Source of the DNA: Croceimicrobium hydrocarbonivorans
Lineage (GTDB): Bacteria > Bacteroidota > Bacteroidia > Flavobacteriales > Schleiferiaceae
Assembly: GCF_014524565.1 (NCBI RefSeq)
Contig: NZ_CP060139.1
Coordinates: 1,619,501 to 1,683,500, forward strand
Direction of reading: 5' to 3'
Length of the DNA stretch: 64,000 bases
Part shown: piece after piece, positions 42,697-51,794 of the stretch
How positions within the stretch are numbered: position 1 is the stretch's first letter
Layout of the letters: each line of letters opens with the position of its first letter
Translations under genes and position numbers: made by a program
Notes under the pieces: generated by a model
The model's database searches: none
Told to the model about the DNA's origin: nothing
Seen by the model: the letters and a program-made list of their open reading frames with translations, nothing else

Positions 42697-45519
42697 TTGC
42701 GCCCTAGCGGCATTTTCCCGTTCTTCGTAGAAAAGACCGCTACATTGAGCTCATTTCTCGATCAAGTTGCGCAATTCCTGCTCAGCCAACCTCTTCCTCT
42801 CCATCGACAGACGGTAATTTTACCCAGTCGACGGGCTGGTATTTTTTTGCAAAAAGCATTAGAGTCCCAATTGGATAAACCCAGTTTGGCCCCTCGCTTT
42901 ATTAGCATCGAAGACTTGATTTTCGAACTTACCGGCTTAGAAGCAGTTTCGCGACCCGAGCTTTATTTTCGACTCTTTGAATGCCTGCGAAATTCAGTAC
43001 GACCTGATCTCAAATTTGAGGAATTCAATCGCTGGGGCAGAGCGCTCTTGCAGGACTTTAATGAGATCGATCGCTATCTAATAGAGCCGAATCAGATCTT
43101 CACTTATTTGGGTGATCTGAAACGCATTGAACAATGGAATCTAGAGCCGGGAGAACACACCCGCATGCTCGATGATTACCTTAAATTCTGGCCTGCCTTG
43201 GCTGAGGTTTATCAGGAGCTCAAACAAAGCCTATTGGCAGAAGGTAAAGCCTGGCAAGGTTTGGCCTATCGGGCTTTCGCCGAAAAAGTACAGCATGAAA
43301 CCAAGGCCATTGCAGAAGAATACGAGCAGTTCTTTTTCATTGGCTTTAATGCACTTAATAATGCCGAAGAAAAGGCCTTGCTTCAACTTTATGATGCAGG
43401 TTTAGCCCAGTTCTTCTGGGATGTGGATCGCTACTATTTTGAAGATCCGGAACAAGAAGCCGGGCATTTCTTACGAAACTCGCCCTTGGTTAAGCGACTG
43501 CAAAAACACGATGCCTTTTATGGTTTGCATGATGAATTAGCTCATGGCACCCGAAAGGTGGAAAGTATTGCCGTAGCAGGATCGAACCTCCAATCGATAA
43601 TCGCAAGCAATCTACTTAGTGAGCAAAGTGAAGAGGACCTGGCCCAAACTGCCATGGTTTTAAGTGATGAAGCTCTACTTCCCGCCTTTCTGAATAGTAT
43701 TCATCCCAATTTCCCCAGCTTGAACCTTAGTATGGGCTTGGGCTTACAGCATTCACCTTTGGCTGGTTTTTTTGAAATCCTGCTGGACTTCCCTTTAGAA
43801 GCAGAACGGAATGCTAAGAAAACCAAAGATGGCTGGGCACGCTATCATTTTAAACGTTGGGAAGCCCTGCTCAACCATCCGATTACTCATAAAATTGCGG
43901 GCTCCTCCGCATACAAGCTTCAGGAAATCCGCACCGAGATGCATCGTAAAAATGCGCTCTATCCCAGCTTCAGCGAATTGGGCCTTGAGCAATTAATAGA
44001 ACCCTTATCAGCCGACTTTTTTAAGGTCGACCAAGGCATAGGCGAACAATACCAGCGACTGGCCCATTTCTGTGAAGCGAGCTTAAGCGTTTTAGTAGAT
44101 CAATCCAGTTTGCAAGAAGGGCTTTTTGCCTTTTACCAGCTCTTTAAGCAGAGCGCCGATACCTTGAATCGATTTCCTTATTTGGAGAGCTTTGAGCAGA
44201 GCCTACAATTTTATCGAGAACTTTTACCAGACCTTGGAATCGACCTGCGTGGCGAACCGCTACAAGGTATGCAGGTAATGGGTTGGTTGGAAACGCGTTG
44301 CCTGGATTTCAAGCAAATTGTGGTGCTAAGTCTCAATGAAGGTATTTTACCCAAAGGCCGCTCAGAAAGTAGTCTGCTACCCTTCGATGTGAAGCGCAAA
44401 TTTGGCCTACCTACCTATCTGGAAAAAGATGCCGTATTTGCCTATCACTTCTATCGCCTCATGCAAAGGGCGCAAAGTATTTACCTCCTGCATAGTACCT
44501 CAGCCAGCGGAATTGGTGTGGTAGAGCCTTCCCGCTTTGTGCGGCAATTAGAATTAGAGTGGCCGCAAAAAAATGCACGACTCCTTTTCAAAAATCAGAT
44601 TGCTACAGCACGTAGCCAGGAAGCCAAATCCAACGAGCAAGTAGCTAAAAGTCCGGCCTTGCTGCAAAGATTGGAGGAAATTGCACTTCGAGGTTTTTCG
44701 CCCAGCAGCCTCTACCTCTACCTCAAAGACCCGCTGCAGTTTTATTATGAAAAGGTTTTAGGGCTTAAGCCCGATGATAGCTTAATGGAGGAGCTCGATC
44801 TTCCCGCTCAGGGAAATGTATTGCATGAGTTTTTGGAATATGGCTTTAGTCTGCCTGATCCTGAAAATCCCGAAGAGCGAATCCCGCACAGCCCTGATCC
44901 AGAAGGATCCTTCTTTAAACAAAAGCTTCCAGAGCTAAAGGCCCAATTAAAAGACTTAATGCTAAAACATGTGCCTGGCCTCCCGCTGGAACAAGGTCCT
45001 AATCTTCTGCATTTAGAGAGCATGAGTTTTATGCTTCGCAATTTTCTGAAATTCGAAAGTGCACGACTTAAAAAATTAGGCTCCTCCTGGAAGGTTTTAG
45101 CTACTGAGAAAGGTCTAGAAGGTCGAATTAGCCTGGCTTCAGGGCGCCAAATAAATTTAATTGGAAATGCCGACCGTATTGATCAGGAAGGCGAATGCAT
45201 TCATATAATTGACTATAAATCCGGGGCTAAATCCAAATACGATTACAGCATTTCCAGCCTCGACATGGAGGCCTTTATTAAAAAACCTCAAGCGATTCAA
45301 TTGCCGATGTACGCCTTGATGTACTGGCAGCAAAATCCTCAATTAGAAATCCAGGCCTCGGTGCTCTCCTTGCGAAAATTGAGTGATAATCCCTTCAGCA
45401 TGAAAATGGAAAAAAGTGCCGTGTTGAATTCCGAAAATCAAGAAGCAATAGTAACCGTACTACAAGCTATTTTCGAAGAAATGTTTAATCCGGATATTCC
45501 CTTTCAATCTCGCGCCTAA
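42697..45519 (+). CDS. PD-(D/E)XK nuclease family protein, AddB-like
   Basis: The 940-residue protein resembles the AddB/RexB side of double-strand-break repair nucleases. The N-terminal part has VILPSRRAGIFLQKAL, a degenerate helicase-like P-loop region without a Walker A. The middle has QIVVLSLNEGILPKGR, a helicase-domain motif. The C-terminal nuclease has HIIDYKSGAKSKYD (Asp839, Lys841) preceded by GNVLHEFLEYG. The proposed start is TTG at 42697, but a TTG at 42745 (LSSFLDQVAQF) is also possible. No AddA partner is visible nearby. It is coupled to the next gene by a TAATG overlap. Confidence 0.82.
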   Translation: MRPSGIFPFFVEKTATLSSFLDQVAQFLLSQPLPLHRQTVILPSRRAGIFLQKALESQLDKPSLAPRFISIEDLIFELTGLEAVSRPELYFRLFECLRNSVRPDLKFEEFNRWGRALLQDFNEIDRYLIEPNQIFTYLGDLKRIEQWNLEPGEHTRMLDDYLKFWPALAEVYQELKQSLLAEGKAWQGLAYRAFAEKVQHETKAIAEEYEQFFFIGFNALNNAEEKALLQLYDAGLAQFFWDVDRYYFEDPEQEAGHFLRNSPLVKRLQKHDAFYGLHDELAHGTRKVESIAVAGSNLQSIIASNLLSEQSEEDLAQTAMVLSDEALLPAFLNSIHPNFPSLNLSMGLGLQHSPLAGFFEILLDFPLEAERNAKKTKDGWARYHFKRWEALLNHPITHKIAGSSAYKLQEIRTEMHRKNALYPSFSELGLEQLIEPLSADFFKVDQGIGEQYQRLAHFCEASLSVLVDQSSLQEGLFAFYQLFKQSADTLNRFPYLESFEQSLQFYRELLPDLGIDLRGEPLQGMQVMGWLETRCLDFKQIVVLSLNEGILPKGRSESSLLPFDVKRKFGLPTYLEKDAVFAYHFYRLMQRAQSIYLLHSTSASGIGVVEPSRFVRQLELEWPQKNARLLFKNQIATARSQEAKSNEQVAKSPALLQRLEEIALRGFSPSSLYLYLKDPLQFYYEKVLGLKPDDSLMEELDLPAQGNVLHEFLEYGFSLPDPENPEERIPHSPDPEGSFFKQKLPELKAQLKDLMLKHVPGLPLEQGPNLLHLESMSFMLRNFLKFESARLKKLGSSWKVLATEKGLEGRISLASGRQINLIGNADRIDQEGECIHIIDYKSGAKSKYDYSISSLDMEAFIKKPQAIQLPMYALMYWQQNPQLEIQASVLSLRKLSDNPFSMKMEKSAVLNSENQEAIVTVLQAIFEEMFNPDIPFQSRA

Positions 45520-46466
45520 TGAAGGATACCTTAAGCAAAGAAGCACTCTTAGAAGCCCGACAATTAATTAGCCCTCATATTCATCAAACACCGGTGTTGC
45601 AGAGTAGGGCCCTGAATAAAATTAGTGGAGCCGAACTCTTTTTTAAATGTGAAAACTTTCAAAAAACGGGATCTTTTAAAGCACGGGGAGCAACACATGC
45701 TGTTCTTCGTCTTTCGGATGAAGAAAAAAAACGCGGGGTGGCAACTCATAGCTCCGGAAATCATGGGCAGGCCTTAGCTTGGGCCGCCCAAAAGCTGGGC
45801 ATACCTTGCCATGTAGTAATGCCCGAAAATGCCCCTGAGGTAAAGATCGCCGCCGTTCGAAATTATGGTGCAGAAGTGCATTTATGTGCGCCTAATCTAC
45901 CGGCTCGGGAAGCAGGTTTAAAAGCTGTTCAGGATGAATTCGGATCGGTGTTTATTCCTCCCTATAATCATCCAAATATTATTGCTGGTCAGAGCACTGC
46001 TGCCGCAGAGCTTTTGGATGAAATTCCGGATTTAGATCTGATCATCACTCCAGTTGGAGGAGGTGGCCTTTTGGCAGGTACCGCCTTGAGCACCCATTAT
46101 TTCGCAGAAAGATGCCAGGTAATTGCCGGGGAACCCGAAGGGGCTAATGATGCCTTTCTATCTTTTTATAGTGGAGAGCGGGTCAAGGAACATCAAAGTC
46201 AAACAATAGCTGACGGACTGCTTACCACCCTGGGCGAGATCAATTTCCCTATTATACAGGAACTGGTTTCGGATATCATCACCGTAAGTGAAACAGAAAT
46301 AATTGAAGCTTTAAAGCTGATTTACCAGCGACTCAAAATCGTAGTAGAGCCCAGCAGTGCGGTGGCTTTTGCGGCCATTCTGCAACAAGCTGAGCGCTAC
46401 GAAAACCGCCGCATCGGAATCATCCTCAGCGGCGGCAATGTGGATCTGGCTAAGCTGCCTTTTTAA
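45519..46466 (+). CDS. serine/threonine dehydratase or serine racemase-like PLP enzyme
   Basis: The 315-residue fold-type II PLP enzyme has the cofactor Lys54 in TGSFKARGA, the substrate loop THSSGNHGQALAW, the phosphate-binding PVGGGGLLAGTAL, and a C-terminal ILSGGNVDL. It lacks a regulatory ACT domain, so it fits catabolic threonine dehydratase or serine racemase, which sequence alone does not separate. Its ATG overlaps the upstream nuclease stop, and its end overlaps the convergent barrel gene by 4 bp. Confidence 0.88.
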   Translation: MKDTLSKEALLEARQLISPHIHQTPVLQSRALNKISGAELFFKCENFQKTGSFKARGATHAVLRLSDEEKKRGVATHSSGNHGQALAWAAQKLGIPCHVVMPENAPEVKIAAVRNYGAEVHLCAPNLPAREAGLKAVQDEFGSVFIPPYNHPNIIAGQSTAAAELLDEIPDLDLIITPVGGGGLLAGTALSTHYFAERCQVIAGEPEGANDAFLSFYSGERVKEHQSQTIADGLLTTLGEINFPIIQELVSDIITVSETEIIEALKLIYQRLKIVVEPSSAVAFAAILQQAERYENRRIGIILSGGNVDLAKLPF

Positions 46467-49147
46467 AGGTCGTAGCGTACTCCGAAGAGTAAATATCGAG
46501 GCAATACATTATAAGCAGTGGTGCTAATCAAGTTAGCACTTAAGGCATCCTCACGAATGAAGGTGGTATTAAGTAAGTTCAAGGCTTGAATGCTGAAGAG
46601 CCATTTGCTATCCTGTTTTTGATATTCCAAGCTGGCATTTAAGAAATCGTAAACGGTACGTGTAGAACCCGGGTTCCCGTAATTATTATAACTATAGTCT
46701 GCTCTTAAAACAAAGTCGCTAGCTATAACAGCAGTCACCTCAACACTGGGAGAGTGATTGGTATACACACTATTACTACGGGCTCCGCTATAATCGTTTT
46801 GTGAGTAACGGTACTGCAGTTCAATATTGGGCCACTTCTTAAAGTTGGTACCAATCTCACCACTATAGTTCTTGGAGAAAGTATTGTTCACATTGGTCCG
46901 GCCATTCACCTCATTATTCACGGTGGAATAATTAAGGTTTACCCTGCTCTCTAAACGGATGTATTTGAACTTCTTAGACCAGGAACCAAAGCCGCTCAAG
47001 TTCTCATTATAGCCATTGGCATTGATGGGGCTAAAGACCTGCTGCAAGCCAATATACTGTACGGCATTGTTGATGGGATCCAAGCTTCGGGAATAATTAA
47101 CCCCGGCAAAAAGAGTGGTAAAGTTGAAGAGGTTGAAATCGCGGTAGAACAGGCTCACATTGTGAACTCGTGCAAAATCCAAACTGTCGTTACCGGTAAA
47201 CAAACTGTTATAGGAACGAAGGATTACTCCATCCATAATTTGGTTTACATCATTAAACTGAGCCGACATGTTGTAGCGTAAATCCAAGCCCTTACTTGAG
47301 CTAAATTCGTAGCGCAGTAATGCATCAGGTAAAAGCACCTGATAATCGCGCACATCCTCAGTTCCCGCTTGGAAATCCTTCACTTGGTAATAGTGGAAAT
47401 TCACTCCGGGGCGGAAAGTGAGCTTGCCTAATTTGGTTTTGTAATGCAAACCGCCAAAGCCATCCAGCAAGCTGAAATCTACCGTGTTTTGTAATAGTGG
47501 ATTTGCGAACTCTACAGCGTCTGACACCTCGCCTTCAGCCAGTCGGTTATCGTAATCCTGCGTATTGTATACTGTTCCCAGGTTAAATTCGAAGTGGTTA
47601 TTACCATTCAATACCCAGTAATAACTGGCTCTACCTTCCAAGCTTTCACTTAAAACTTCACGAGTTTGCACCAAGCGATACATATTGGTATCCAGAAATA
47701 CGAAGGGTTGACCAAAAGGCTGTTGCTGCGATTGCATGGCAAATCTGGGATCCTGATACTTGCGGGAGTGTTGCAATTCCACGGCAAATACATTTTCACC
47801 CTGATTGCGGAAGAACTCTAAATTTTGTTGGATGGACCAAGGGCGCTTGGCCTCTTGAGTTCCCAGATTATTGCTGAAGTTAAAATCGCTAAAGCTTGAG
47901 TACAATCGAGAAGTATTCAATTGATCCGATACCTTCAGGAATACATCATAATTCAGATAAGTCTCCTTACTCGGTTCATAGGTTACGGAAAACTTTGCCA
48001 AGGCGGCGGTAGAATGCTGATAATTCTCGGTTGTTAATTGCTCAACTCCACCTCCAATACTGTCTAAACCGATATAGGTACGACTGGTAGTATAGGGGCT
48101 GCTCACCACATTGTCGCTACCAATTACAAAGCCCGAAAGGGTGAGGTTCTTCTTAGGTGAATAGCTAAAGTTGGCCGCTCCAAAACGACCGGTTACTTCA
48201 TCTGCACGATTGTTTAAACCCAATGGAATCCCCAGGTCATCTTGTGCAAAATTGAAATTGAAGCCCGAACGAGAGCTTAGATTTCTAAAGCCTCCACTAA
48301 AGCGGAAATAATCGCGAGCGGTAAAGGCTGCTTGTCCAATATTATTGAGGTCGCCTATAAAGTTAAAGCTGGCTTTGGGTGAATAGTAAAAGGCATTTCC
48401 ATGAGCATAATAGCGTTCAGGATCGCCCACCTTAGCTTCCGCATCACCAAACCAAAGGTTCTTTTTCCCTTCTTTTAATTTAATGTTCAGAGCAATTCGA
48501 TCATCTGAACTCAGACCTTGCAGGGGAGAAATCTCTTCATAATTCCGAAGTACTTGCACCTTATCAATGGCATCCGCCGGAATGTTCTTGGTGGCCACTT
48601 TCGAATCCCCATCAAAGAACTCTTTACCTTCCACCAGAACTTTTTCAACGGTTTTGCCTTCTACTTTTACCTGACCATCTTCATCAATCTCAAAGCCGGG
48701 TAATTTTTCAATTACATCTTCCAGCTTTTTCTCTTCACCAGTGGTAAAAGCATCGGCTTTATAGCTAATGGTATCTCCGCTTACCACGATAGGCATTTCT
48801 TCAACTACCTCAACTTGCTGCAGTAATTCGGAGTCTTCTTCTAAAGGAATTTTACCTAAGTCTCGATCCTCAGAATTGAGGACCACTAAAAGTTCCTGGG
48901 GCTTATAACCGAGATAACTGAATTTGAATAAGTACTGTTTATTGCCTTCCAGCTGAAAGCGAAATTGGCCCTCGCTATTGCTAAAGCCATAAGTTACCAT
49001 GGAGCTATCATCAGGGTTTAAAACCAAAATATTGGCCATTTCCAAACCTGCCTGGTCACTGCCAATCAGAGCTCCGCGAACATTAACCTTTTGAGCCATT
49101 GCTCCCAGGCTCATCAAAAGGCCCAAAAGCATGAGCCGAAATTTCAT
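46463..49147 (-). CDS. TonB-dependent-receptor-like outer membrane beta-barrel protein
   Basis: The product of about 894 residues has a signal peptide (LMLLGLLMSLGAMAQ) and a CarboxypepD_reg-like domain (VRGALIGSDQAGLEMANILV, FSYLGYKPQEL). A plug-like domain (VIEKLPGFEIDEDGQVKVEG, then AIDKVQVLRNYEE) and a long barrel ending VLPRYLLFGVRYDL follow. ATG 49147 (MKFRLML) gives the better signal peptide; ATG 49156 adds three residues. The gene directly follows a GLPGLI gene, a pairing common in Bacteroidota. The substrate is unknown, possibly a peptide or metal complex. Confidence 0.85.
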   Translation of the reverse strand: MKFRLMLLGLLMSLGAMAQKVNVRGALIGSDQAGLEMANILVLNPDDSSMVTYGFSNSEGQFRFQLEGNKQYLFKFSYLGYKPQELLVVLNSEDRDLGKIPLEEDSELLQQVEVVEEMPIVVSGDTISYKADAFTTGEEKKLEDVIEKLPGFEIDEDGQVKVEGKTVEKVLVEGKEFFDGDSKVATKNIPADAIDKVQVLRNYEEISPLQGLSSDDRIALNIKLKEGKKNLWFGDAEAKVGDPERYYAHGNAFYYSPKASFNFIGDLNNIGQAAFTARDYFRFSGGFRNLSSRSGFNFNFAQDDLGIPLGLNNRADEVTGRFGAANFSYSPKKNLTLSGFVIGSDNVVSSPYTTSRTYIGLDSIGGGVEQLTTENYQHSTAALAKFSVTYEPSKETYLNYDVFLKVSDQLNTSRLYSSFSDFNFSNNLGTQEAKRPWSIQQNLEFFRNQGENVFAVELQHSRKYQDPRFAMQSQQQPFGQPFVFLDTNMYRLVQTREVLSESLEGRASYYWVLNGNNHFEFNLGTVYNTQDYDNRLAEGEVSDAVEFANPLLQNTVDFSLLDGFGGLHYKTKLGKLTFRPGVNFHYYQVKDFQAGTEDVRDYQVLLPDALLRYEFSSSKGLDLRYNMSAQFNDVNQIMDGVILRSYNSLFTGNDSLDFARVHNVSLFYRDFNLFNFTTLFAGVNYSRSLDPINNAVQYIGLQQVFSPINANGYNENLSGFGSWSKKFKYIRLESRVNLNYSTVNNEVNGRTNVNNTFSKNYSGEIGTNFKKWPNIELQYRYSQNDYSGARSNSVYTNHSPSVEVTAVIASDFVLRADYSYNNYGNPGSTRTVYDFLNASLEYQKQDSKWLFSIQALNLLNTTFIREDALSANLISTTAYNVLPRYLLFGVRYDL

Positions 49148-49162
49148 ATCCCTCATATCTGA

Positions 49163-49999
49163 CTATCTACCGATGGTAACCTGAAAAGAGCCACGATGAC
49201 CGCCGCCTCTACCGCCAGGTCCGTTGCCAAAGTTCTGCTGCATCTCTTCAATTTTGCGCGCAGTAATTTCCTGATACTCTTTTGCATCCACCTCTTCACC
49301 TTCTGAGGGCTCCTTAATTTCCACCGGCTCCTTGGTATTAATACTCACCTTGGTACAAAGGATCGTGGTATTGCCATCGTTCACCTCTAAAATTAATCCT
49401 GGTAAACCGTAAAAACGAGCAGGACCATGGGAGATAGGAATCTGCATAGTAAACCAAGCTACGATTTGCACGGTATCAATAATGGTGCTGTCTCTAAGGC
49501 CTTCTTTGGGATCTCCGGTTAATTGTTTGGCTTCGCGAATACGCATCGCGGTGGCCTTTTGGCAGATGTAATTTCCGATGGATTTGGTTTCCTTTCCGAT
49601 GGTCCAGTCCAAATTTTCGAGGCTATCCTGAATTAAAAACATCTTCCCGAAAAACTCGGTTTGCTCTGTATAGCGCTGTTCTTGTAAGTTCTTGTAATAG
49701 GTTCCAGAGCCTCCGGTAAACATTGCGATCATGCGCATGCCTCTTTGACCTTCTTTTTCCAACTCAACCACCTCTTCGTAAATGGATTCATTGCGATTGA
49801 AGTCTAGCTCATATTCTTTCTGAGTGGCTTTGGCAATGTTGGCTTCCATCATTTTCTTTTGCTCAGGACTCATCTGGTCACTGTCAATTTTCAAATCAAG
49901 AGAGGTCGCTGTTTTATAGGTCGCCGTGCCACCAATATTCTGAGATTGCCCATATACCGTGAGAAGGCATAAAGCAAGAAGGTAAGTAAGTCTGGTCAT
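49163..49999 (-). CDS. GLPGLI family protein
   Basis: The 278-residue secreted protein has a signal peptide (LLALCLLTVYGQSQ). The family motif is seen in GPARFYGLPGLILEV, with the upstream IGNYICQKATA also typical. A Gly/Arg-rich tail follows (NGPGGRGGGHRGS). GLPGLI proteins are of unknown function and usually sit beside a TonB-type barrel, as here (7 bp gap to its reading frame). Both likely act in the cell envelope on one substrate. Confidence 0.92.
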   Translation of the reverse strand: MTRLTYLLALCLLTVYGQSQNIGGTATYKTATSLDLKIDSDQMSPEQKKMMEANIAKATQKEYELDFNRNESIYEEVVELEKEGQRGMRMIAMFTGGSGTYYKNLQEQRYTEQTEFFGKMFLIQDSLENLDWTIGKETKSIGNYICQKATAMRIREAKQLTGDPKEGLRDSTIIDTVQIVAWFTMQIPISHGPARFYGLPGLILEVNDGNTTILCTKVSINTKEPVEIKEPSEGEEVDAKEYQEITARKIEEMQQNFGNGPGGRGGGHRGSFQVTIGR

Positions 50000-50132
50000 G
50001 GTACTTATTCAAATTAAGGCCAAATATCTTTTAAAGGCCTAAAGTTCGCTGTTAGAGGCCTGTTAAAAAGATTGGTTTAATCAAAGATTTGAAAAAGTAC
50101 AGGAATAAAAAATAGGGCTATTCCTATTTTTT

Positions 50133-50504
50133 TCAAGAGGTATGACGGCTAATAATTTCTTGTAGGGCACCCAAATCGATGGGTTTAGTAAGATAGTCGG
50201 ACATGCCTGCTTCCATAAATCGCTCCCGATCTCCGTCCATGGCATGCGCCGTAAGCGCAATTATTGGAGGAGCAGAGTCGCCCATTTCATCCTGAATTCT
50301 GCGGGTAGCTTCCAGACCTCCCATTATCGGCATTTCAATATCCATGAAAATAAGATCGTAACTGCCGTTTACCGCAGATTCTAATGCAGCCTCTCCATTA
50401 ACAGCAAAATCGAGATTAAAACCCTGGCGCTTGAAAAGTAAATCGGCCAGTTTGCGATTAATCTCATTGTCTTCGGCCATTAAGAGTTTCAGGTCTCCCC
50501 CCAT
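50133..50504 (-). CDS. stand-alone response regulator receiver protein
   Basis: The 123-residue protein is a single receiver domain: MAEDNEINRKLADLLF holds the acidic pocket, FMDIEMPIMGG holds the phospho-acceptor Asp55, ALTAHAM holds the conserved Thr, and YLTKPID holds the Lys. It has no output domain. This pattern (EDNEINR) is typical of receivers in hybrid histidine kinase relays. The gene is near dprA but separated by 47 bp; the partner kinase is not in the window. Confidence 0.9.
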   Translation of the reverse strand: MGGDLKLLMAEDNEINRKLADLLFKRQGFNLDFAVNGEAALESAVNGSYDLIFMDIEMPIMGGLEATRRIQDEMGDSAPPIIALTAHAMDGDRERFMEAGMSDYLTKPIDLGALQEIISRHTS

Positions 50505-50551
50505 AAAATCTGTTTAAAGCGCTCAAAGCTAACTAATAATTCTTTGATTAT

Positions 50552-51670
50552 TCAGGCCTTTAATCTGTAGCGCGGACCAGGCACTGTTTCCAGAAGACCC
50601 TTGAGCTCTAAGGTCATTAAAATGCGCAAGCACTGAGCCCCGGTCATTCCACATTTACCCAGCAACCAGTCCAAACTTTTAGACTCTTTTTCCTGGCTTA
50701 ATGCATCTACAATTAATCGCTCTTCTACATTGAGATTTTCAAAAAGTTCCAATTGTTTCTTTTGAGCCACAGGGCTTATGGGCTCCCAACGCATCACATA
50801 GGCCAGATCTCGAGCCCCTTCTACTAAATAAGCGCGATGACTTTTAATTAGAAGATTACAACCTTCACTGAGTGGATCTTGAATCCGGCCGGGCAATGCA
50901 AAAACATCCCGATTGTACTGATTGGCATATTCGGCAGTTATTAAGGCACCTCCTTTTCGAGCCGCCTCAACCACCAAAGTAGCATCACTCATGGCCGCAA
51001 TAATGCGATTGCGCTTCGGGAAGTTTTCGCGATCGGGATTGGTTCCGGTGGGAAATTCCGTTAAACAGGAACCACCGGCTTCCACAATTTCCTCAGCCAT
51101 CTTTCGGTGTATTGCCGGGTAAATACGATCGAGGCCATGTGCCAGAACTGCGCAATTGATAATATCATTATCCAGAGATTTTCGATGTGCATAGGCATCT
51201 ACCCCGTAGGCCAAGCCACTGATCACCAAAAGATTCAAACCGCGCGCTTCTTCTAAAAATTCCGCCAGAAAATCCCGACCATAGTCAGTCATACTCCGAG
51301 TACCCACAATGGCAATACAGCGATTTGGGTTAAGAGGAGTATGCCCTTTTTGGAATAGTACTATGGGTGCATCTTCACAATGCCGCATGCGCCGGGGATA
51401 AGCAGCATCCTCAAAATAATGCAACAACCAACCTTTTTTATCGGCCTCGAGCAATTGCCGTTCCGCTAATTTTAATTTGTCGGGCTGCCGGACTTCTTTA
51501 AGAATCGCTTTACCAATGCCGGGGATCTTCTCCAAGCTAGCTTGTGATTCTTTAAAAACCGCTTCAGGACTGCCACAATGGGCGATAAGCTTACGTGCCC
51601 GAACGGGGCCAATGCCCTCCATCAGGCTTAAGGCCAAAGCCGCAGCTTTAGCGTCATCAGAAAATTTCAT
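50552..51670 (-). CDS. dprA: DNA-processing protein DprA
   Basis: The 372-residue protein loads RecA on incoming single strands in natural transformation. It has an N-terminal helix-hairpin-helix region (LMEGIGPVRARKLI, IPGIGKAIL). The Rossmann core follows with VGTRSMTDYGRDF, VISGLAYGVDAYAH, EFPTGTNPDRENFPKRNRII and KGGALITAEYANQ. The C-terminal winged helix (LDWLLGKCGMTGAQCLRIL) completes the usual layout. Divergent from the HU-SPOR gene. Confidence 0.95.
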   Translation of the reverse strand: MKFSDDAKAAALALSLMEGIGPVRARKLIAHCGSPEAVFKESQASLEKIPGIGKAILKEVRQPDKLKLAERQLLEADKKGWLLHYFEDAAYPRRMRHCEDAPIVLFQKGHTPLNPNRCIAIVGTRSMTDYGRDFLAEFLEEARGLNLLVISGLAYGVDAYAHRKSLDNDIINCAVLAHGLDRIYPAIHRKMAEEIVEAGGSCLTEFPTGTNPDRENFPKRNRIIAAMSDATLVVEAARKGGALITAEYANQYNRDVFALPGRIQDPLSEGCNLLIKSHRAYLVEGARDLAYVMRWEPISPVAQKKQLELFENLNVEERLIVDALSQEKESKSLDWLLGKCGMTGAQCLRILMTLELKGLLETVPGPRYRLKA

Positions 51671-51759
51671 AGAACAGGTTAAGGTTGACAGAAAGGTACA
51701 AATAATCGAAAAAATGAGGCCCCTCGCCCGCTAAGGCTGGATAGACAAGACATTTTTAC

Positions 51760-51767
51760 TACTTTTG
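51760..51767 (+). promoter_or_regulatory. TACTTTTG -7 box of the HU-SPOR gene
   Basis: The box is an exact TAnnTTTG match, 27 bp before the ATG at 51795. Confidence 0.5.
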
Positions 51768-51794
51768 AAGTTACGGAATTAAGAAAATCCTCAA

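Noticed and set aside
44211..45342. Minus-strand ORFs opposite the AddB-like gene
   Set aside because: Shadows of a 940-residue gene with clear nuclease motifs.
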